Shown here: piece after piece, positions 6,898-9,480 of the stretch
Layout: each line of letters opens with the position of its first letter
Numbering within the stretch: the stretch's first letter is position 1
Origin: Alphaproteobacteria bacterium
Lineage (GTDB): Bacteria > Pseudomonadota > Alphaproteobacteria > Micropepsales > Micropepsaceae
NCBI GenBank assembly: GCA_026400305.1
Contig: JAPLPI010000216.1
Location: 1-9,480 of the forward strand
Length of the DNA: 9,480 bases
Direction of reading: 5' to 3'
Notes under the pieces: generated by a model
The model's database searches: none
What the model saw: only the letters and a program-made list of their open reading frames with translations
Told to the model about the DNA's origin: nothing
Position numbers and translations under genes: made by a program

Positions 6898-7337
6898 TCC
6901 GCGCCTTCTTTCCAGCGGCCGCTTTTCTTCAGCGCCGCCACGACCTCGGGCGGCATGTATTTCTCGTCATGCTTGGCCAGCACTTCGGCGGCAATGAAGG
7001 TGCCATGCGCATCCATCGCGCCGGTGGCGACCACGCCCTGGTTTTCGCGAAACAAGGCCGGCAGCACGCCGACAAATTCGGCGGGCACACTGCCCTTGCC
7101 GTCGGTGACGCGGAATTTCACTTCGGCGCCGGCGCCGTGCGTGACGCTGCCTTTTTCCACCAGGCCGCCCAGGCGGAAAGCTACGCCCTCGCTGACGCCG
7201 CCGGCCGCAACATCGGCCGGGCTGTGGAAGTACATGATGTTCTGGCCCAGCCCATAGCGGATCAGCACGGCCAGCACCGCGCCCACCGCGACCAGAGCGG
7301 CGGCAAAAGCCAGGCGGCGTTTCTTCTTGGCGTTCAT
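6894..7337 (-). CDS. ccmE: Periplasmic heme chaperone CcmE (CycJ)
   Basis: This chaperone takes heme on a covalent histidine bond and delivers it to CcmF. It has 147 residues, normal for the family. The N-terminus is basic (MNAKKKRR) and followed by one membrane anchor (about 9-28). An OB-fold beta domain follows, with the recognisable FRLGGLVEKGSV and VPAEFVGVLPALFRENQGVVATG stretches. The heme-attachment motif LAKHDEKYMPPEV supplies His123 and Tyr127. The ATG at 7337 directly abuts the stop of the preceding gene, so translation is probably coupled, and the ccmF start overlaps its stop. ccmI, often the gene before ccmE in related bacteria, is not there. Confidence 0.96.
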   Translation of the reverse strand: MNAKKKRRLAFAAALVAVGAVLAVLIRYGLGQNIMYFHSPADVAAGGVSEGVAFRLGGLVEKGSVTHGAGAEVKFRVTDGKGSVPAEFVGVLPALFRENQGVVATGAMDAHGTFIAAEVLAKHDEKYMPPEVVAALKKSGRWKEGAE

Positions 7338-7682
7338 TCAGTGACCGCCGCCCTTGTGCAGGATCTGGTCGGCGATGCCGGTGTCATAACCGACACCTTC
7401 GGGGGTCAGCGCGATTTCGTTGGGCCATGCGCACTGGATCAGCCCCTTGCGGGCCAGGGCGTTCCACACACTTTCATTTTCAAGGCCGGTGGCGTCGCTG
7501 CCACGCACCGTGGCGTCGCCCAGGTGAAAGTGATCGCCATGGGCATGGGGAAAGGCGGTGATGGCGGTGTCGCCATCGGGCGTGGGCTTGGACGCATCCG
7601 GAATCTGCGCGATGGCCTGCAACAGGGTCAGGGTGCGTAGCTGCAGCGGATTGAGCTTGGCGGGATTGGTTTTGGGCGGCAT
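7338..7682 (-). CDS. Unrecognised 114-aa protein heading the ccm operon
   Basis: I do not recognise a named family. The protein is soluble, with no signal peptide or membrane helix. It opens with a helix-like stretch (LNPLQLRTLTLLQAIAQ). A central histidine-rich motif follows, HAHGDHFHLGD (about residues 46-56), then VWNALARKGLIQ and IALTPEGVGYD. The pairing of ARKGLI with LTPEG resembles the recognition helix and wing of small winged-helix proteins, and the clustered His/Asp residues could bind metal. Both are inferences. It ends in HKGGGH and its TGA abuts the ccmE ATG, so it is the first cistron of the ccmE-F-H unit. A good promoter candidate lies 29 bases upstream, but no clear Shine-Dalgarno sequence precedes the ATG. 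The tight packing makes it a real gene. Confidence 0.82.
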   Translation of the reverse strand: MPPKTNPAKLNPLQLRTLTLLQAIAQIPDASKPTPDGDTAITAFPHAHGDHFHLGDATVRGSDATGLENESVWNALARKGLIQCAWPNEIALTPEGVGYDTGIADQILHKGGGH

Positions 7683-7711
7683 GACGGTCCGGATAAAGAA
7701 AAACGACCCGG

Positions 7712-7740
7712 ATCATACCGGCCCGGCCGTTTCTAAGCAA
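7712..7740 (-). promoter_or_regulatory. Promoter candidate for the 114-aa gene and ccmEFH
   Basis: On the minus strand, TTGCTT (7735-7740) and TATGAT (7712-7717) are separated by exactly 17 bases. The -10 matches the sigma-70 consensus at 5 of 6 positions, the -35 at 3. Expected initiation near 7705 leaves a leader of about 23 bases before the ATG at 7682. The GC-rich spacer contains the small dyad CCGG-C-CCGG. Confidence 0.55.
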
Positions 7741-7747
7741 AATTCCT

Positions 7748-7767
7748 CTTAACGCGCCTTAACGCGC
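7748..7767. repeat. Tandem 10-bp direct repeat upstream of the ccm promoter
   Basis: The 10-mer cttaacgcgc occurs twice without a gap (7748-7757, 7758-7767), ending seven bases upstream of the putative -35. A one-helical-turn tandem repeat at this position is typical of an activator site. It contains TTAA-N6-TTAAC, one base short of the usual CtrA spacing (TTAA-N7-TTAA). The repeat is certain; an operator role is inferred. Confidence 0.5.
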
Positions 7768-7785
7768 TGGATTTTGTTCTCTGGC

Positions 7786-7831
7786 CGGGATCGGGGAGCT
7801 ATGTGGGCACTTAAGCCCATGAGCGATCCCG
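7786..7831. repeat. Two-tier hairpin in the gap after the glycine-zipper gene
   Basis: CGGGATCG (7786-7793) pairs with CGATCCCG (7824-7831), enclosing a second stem TGGGC/GCCCA (7804-7808, 7815-7819). It begins about 29 bases beyond the stop at 7860. It lacks a following T-run on the minus strand, so it is not a textbook intrinsic terminator, though it could stabilise a 3' end. Confidence 0.4.
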
Positions 7832-7859
7832 CGACGCCGCCATAGGACAAAAACAAGCC

Positions 7860-8552
7860 CTAGTGGTGACGACCGCCGCGGAACCCCCGGTGACCAACAC
7901 CCCAGCCGCCAAAGCCAAACGAGAAGCTCGGGCCGTAATAAGCCGGGCCGTAATAATAGGGGTAATAGGGCGCACCATAGGGCCGGTAATAGCCCGGCAG
8001 AGGCGGAGGCGGAGGCGGAGGCGACGGATAGTCGCCGTAATCGCCATAGTCCCGGCGGTCATAGGCGGCGGCCTGGCGGCCACCATCTTCGTGCATGCAG
8101 TCATAATAGGCGCGAGAATAGTCGGCCTCGACATCGCGCGCCGAATGGCGAGCATTGTCGGCGCCGACCGCGGTTCCAGCGATCAAGCCGGCGCCTGCAC
8201 CGGCTGCGGCGCCAAGGCCAGCATTGCCGGCTGCCGCGCCCAGCAAGGTGCCCAGCACCGCGCCGCCCAGAAGGCCGCCAACGGTGCCGCGGGTCTGTTC
8301 GTCACGCGCCGCTTCGCGCGGGGTGGTGTAACCGGTGCGGGCTGCCGCATCGCGGCGGCAGAACACATCGCGGTCAGCAGCGGCCTGTTGGCCGCTCTGC
8401 GAAGCGGACGGGGCGCTACTGGAATCATAGGCGCCGCGCTGGTCGGCGGACGGACCGCGGTCATCATCGTCATATTCCGGAGCGCTACGTGCGCTGTTGG
8501 ACGAATACAAGACGGCGATAAGCGGCGTGCGGAACATTTCGAACGTCTCCAT
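7860..8552 (-). CDS. Glycine-zipper domain protein, probably envelope-associated
   Basis: The protein has 230 residues. Cys65 (in FCRRDAAARTGYTTP) precedes a glycine-zipper segment at about 92-131 (GGLLGGAVLGTLLGAAAG and onward), the GxxxG-rich pattern of membrane-inserting hairpins. An AYYDCM motif follows with Cys152; the two cysteines might pair. The tail is low-complexity: repeated DYGDY, seven consecutive prolines (178-184), then Tyr/Pro/Gly-rich sequence ending in a Gly/His/Arg stretch. The start is set by GAGGGGAG just upstream. The N-terminus has only a short hydrophobic run (PLIAVL), a poor signal peptide, so export is uncertain. Similar glycine-zipper proteins with this cysteine pattern occur in alphaproteobacteria; no enzymatic role is evident. 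Only candidate promoter elements were seen upstream. Confidence 0.85.
   Translation of the reverse strand: METFEMFRTPLIAVLYSSNSARSAPEYDDDDRGPSADQRGAYDSSSAPSASQSGQQAAADRDVFCRRDAAARTGYTTPREAARDEQTRGTVGGLLGGAVLGTLLGAAAGNAGLGAAAGAGAGLIAGTAVGADNARHSARDVEADYSRAYYDCMHEDGGRQAAAYDRRDYGDYGDYPSPPPPPPPLPGYYRPYGAPYYPYYYGPAYYGPSFSFGFGGWGVGHRGFRGGRHH
8000..8023 (-). repeat. Four tandem 6-bp units encoding polyproline
   Basis: The hexamer gaggcg occurs four times in succession on the plus strand. In the glycine-zipper gene it encodes the run of prolines. The unit is two codons, so slippage changes proline number but not frame. Confidence 0.8.
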
Positions 8553-8584
8553 AATCTCCCCTCTGGCAACTGTGAGGATTACGT

Positions 8585-8635
8585 AGGAAACGCCCCCGCC
8601 GGTTCAATGTCAAAGACTGAAAAAGCTATATTTTT
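8585..8635 (-). promoter_or_regulatory. Possible promoter of the glycine-zipper gene
   Basis: A perfect TTGACA (8608-8613, minus strand) lies 55 bases upstream of the start codon. It is preceded by an AT-rich stretch with A5/T5 tracts (8620-8635) that could act as an UP element. The -10 at 17-base spacing would be TTTCCT (8585-8590), a poor match, so the -35 is better supported than the whole promoter. Confidence 0.35.
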
Positions 8636-8664
8636 GCGAGATGGTCGAACGCAAGGCCAAGGCC

Positions 8665-8678
8665 CCGGGCTAGCCCGG
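8665..8678. repeat. 14-bp perfect palindrome over the YkgJ-like stop codon
   Basis: ccgggctagcccgg reads identically on both strands and contains the TAG stop of the cysteine-cluster gene (8670-8672). In RNA it can form a tight CCGGG/CCCGG stem. No T-run follows directly, so it may protect a 3' end or be coincidental. Confidence 0.4.
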
Positions 8679-9251
8679 CGCGCTGACGTCATTGCCGGTA
8701 TAGGTGATCGTCGCCGGCTGAAAATCCCAACCGCGCAAAATTTTCAGCGCCGCTTCCAACCCATCCTTCACCGCCCCGCGCGCGATCGCCTCCAGCATCT
8801 GCTCGGTGTTGAGCGACACCGTCGCCGCCTGATAGCCGCGCGGGCCCGGCCACAACAGGAACAGGGGTATCGAACTGGTGACGCCGGTGACCACGAAATG
8901 CTGGAACCATCTTTGCCGCACAGTCTTCAGAGGATTGGCCACCAGCATCAGGCCAATACCGGTGGACAGATCGAAGTCTTCGCTGATGCCTTCGGTCTCG
9001 ACATAGGCCAGCACGCCCGATTTGTCCGGCCGCCAGTCCTCGTCGAAAATGTCCACCGTCCGCCAGGCGCAATAAAAGGCACGGCACACTGGCTGGCGGC
9101 TGTCATAGATAGCGCACTCTGCACCAACACAATGGCGGCAGGCCGCACCCGACAGTTTCTGGATTTCCGGCTTGTTAATGGAAGGCGCCGTGCAACAGAC
9201 GGTGCAGGTGCCGCATTCCCGCCCAGGTATCAAGGTCATGCCGTCCCACAT
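8670..9251 (-). CDS. YkgJ-like cysteine-cluster protein
   Basis: This soluble protein of 193 residues has a CxxCxxCC cluster (Cys13, 16, 19, 20) and five further cysteines (38, 41, 46, 56, 61) within the first 65 residues, including ECAIYDSRQPVCRAFYC. The pattern fits the YkgJ family, thought to bind zinc or iron-sulfur; the biochemical role is unknown. The C-terminal 120 residues lack cysteines and look like a compact mixed domain. The frame is open further upstream to 9374, but that would overlap the divergent gene starting at 9325. An ATG at 9251 has AAGG 7 bases upstream and is preferred. An ATG at 9239 (189 residues, GGGA upstream) is nearly as good. The stop lies in a perfect palindrome. 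Confidence 0.82.
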   Translation of the reverse strand: MWDGMTLIPGRECGTCTVCCTAPSINKPEIQKLSGAACRHCVGAECAIYDSRQPVCRAFYCAWRTVDIFDEDWRPDKSGVLAYVETEGISEDFDLSTGIGLMLVANPLKTVRQRWFQHFVVTGVTSSIPLFLLWPGPRGYQAATVSLNTEQMLEAIARGAVKDGLEAALKILRGWDFQPATITYTGNDVSAPG

Positions 9252-9324
9252 GGCGCAACCTTGGCATGGCCGCCCCCGCCCCGCACCTTGAATCCGCCGC
9301 AAATATCGGTCAGCTATCCGCCCC

Positions 9325-9480
9325 ATGCCGCTTCCCGACAAAGACGATCTGCGCCAGCGTACCAAAGCGGCCAAGCCCTATGGTCCGGCCTTCGCCATCA
9401 TCATGGCGATACTCGCGGTGCCGCTGTCCCTGCTGTACCTGACGCCGCTGGTGCTGGGCCTGTTCGGGCTGATCGGCCTG
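9325..9480 (+). CDS. Partial membrane protein, 5' end only
   Basis: An ATG at 9325 opens a frame of 52 codons without a stop to the window edge. The first 20 residues are charged (MPLPDKDDLRQRTKAAKPYG). A long hydrophobic run follows (AFAIIMAILAVPLSLLYLTP, then LVLGLFGLIGL), consistent with one or two membrane helices. It diverges from the cysteine-cluster gene with a 73-base gap if that gene starts at 9251. No clear Shine-Dalgarno sequence is visible. It is too short to identify. Confidence 0.6.
   Translation, partial: MPLPDKDDLRQRTKAAKPYGPAFAIIMAILAVPLSLLYLTPLVLGLFGLIGL

Noticed and set aside
6777..7640. 287-aa plus-strand frame
   Set aside because: Antisense to ccmE and the 114-aa gene, with no start signal or recognised motif.
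7786..7831. Intrinsic terminator call for the two-tier hairpin
   Set aside because: No T-run follows the stem on either strand, so it is listed only as a repeat.
1..9480. CRISPR array, insertion sequence, prophage or defence island
   Set aside because: No regularly spaced repeats, transposase, terminal inverted repeats or phage-type genes were seen. Apart from the left-hand junction, this is housekeeping chromosome.

Overview
The window is GC-rich and almost every gene is on the minus strand. It looks like an alphaproteobacterial chromosome. The reasons are a ccmE-ccmF-ccmH cytochrome c maturation block running into a Do-family protease gene, an OmpR-type response regulator, a HAMP histidine kinase and the start of glnE, an order I recall from several alphaproteobacteria. 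The glycine-zipper protein and the CxxCxxCC protein further right also fit. I cannot name the genus from sequence alone.

Layout, read along the minus strand from the right edge: the opening of an unidentified membrane protein (plus strand, runs off the window); a divergent YkgJ-like cysteine-cluster protein; a glycine-zipper protein; an unrecognised 114-aa gene with a good promoter candidate; ccmE, ccmF and ccmH, tightly packed (adjacent or 4-bp overlaps); a regulatory gap rich in inverted repeats; htrA/degP; an intrinsic terminator; a response regulator overlapping its kinase; a stub of glnE. Past the stub lie a stub of a PotB-type ABC permease on the plus strand, then tRNA-Gly(GCC) and its terminator at the left edge.

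How the genes fit together: CcmE, CcmF and CcmH carry out late steps of heme attachment to c-type cytochromes on the periplasmic side of the inner membrane. HtrA degrades or refolds damaged envelope proteins. The two-component pair directly behind it is probably its envelope-stress regulator. ccmG and ccmI are not here and would have to lie elsewhere.

The most unusual point is near base 520-526. The 5' ends of two convergent genes (permease, plus strand; glnE, minus strand) meet head-on and both 3' ends are missing. This reads as a deletion, another rearrangement or an assembly chimera. The permease stub also carries an apparent +1 frameshift near its start. No CRISPR array, insertion sequence, prophage or defence system was seen.
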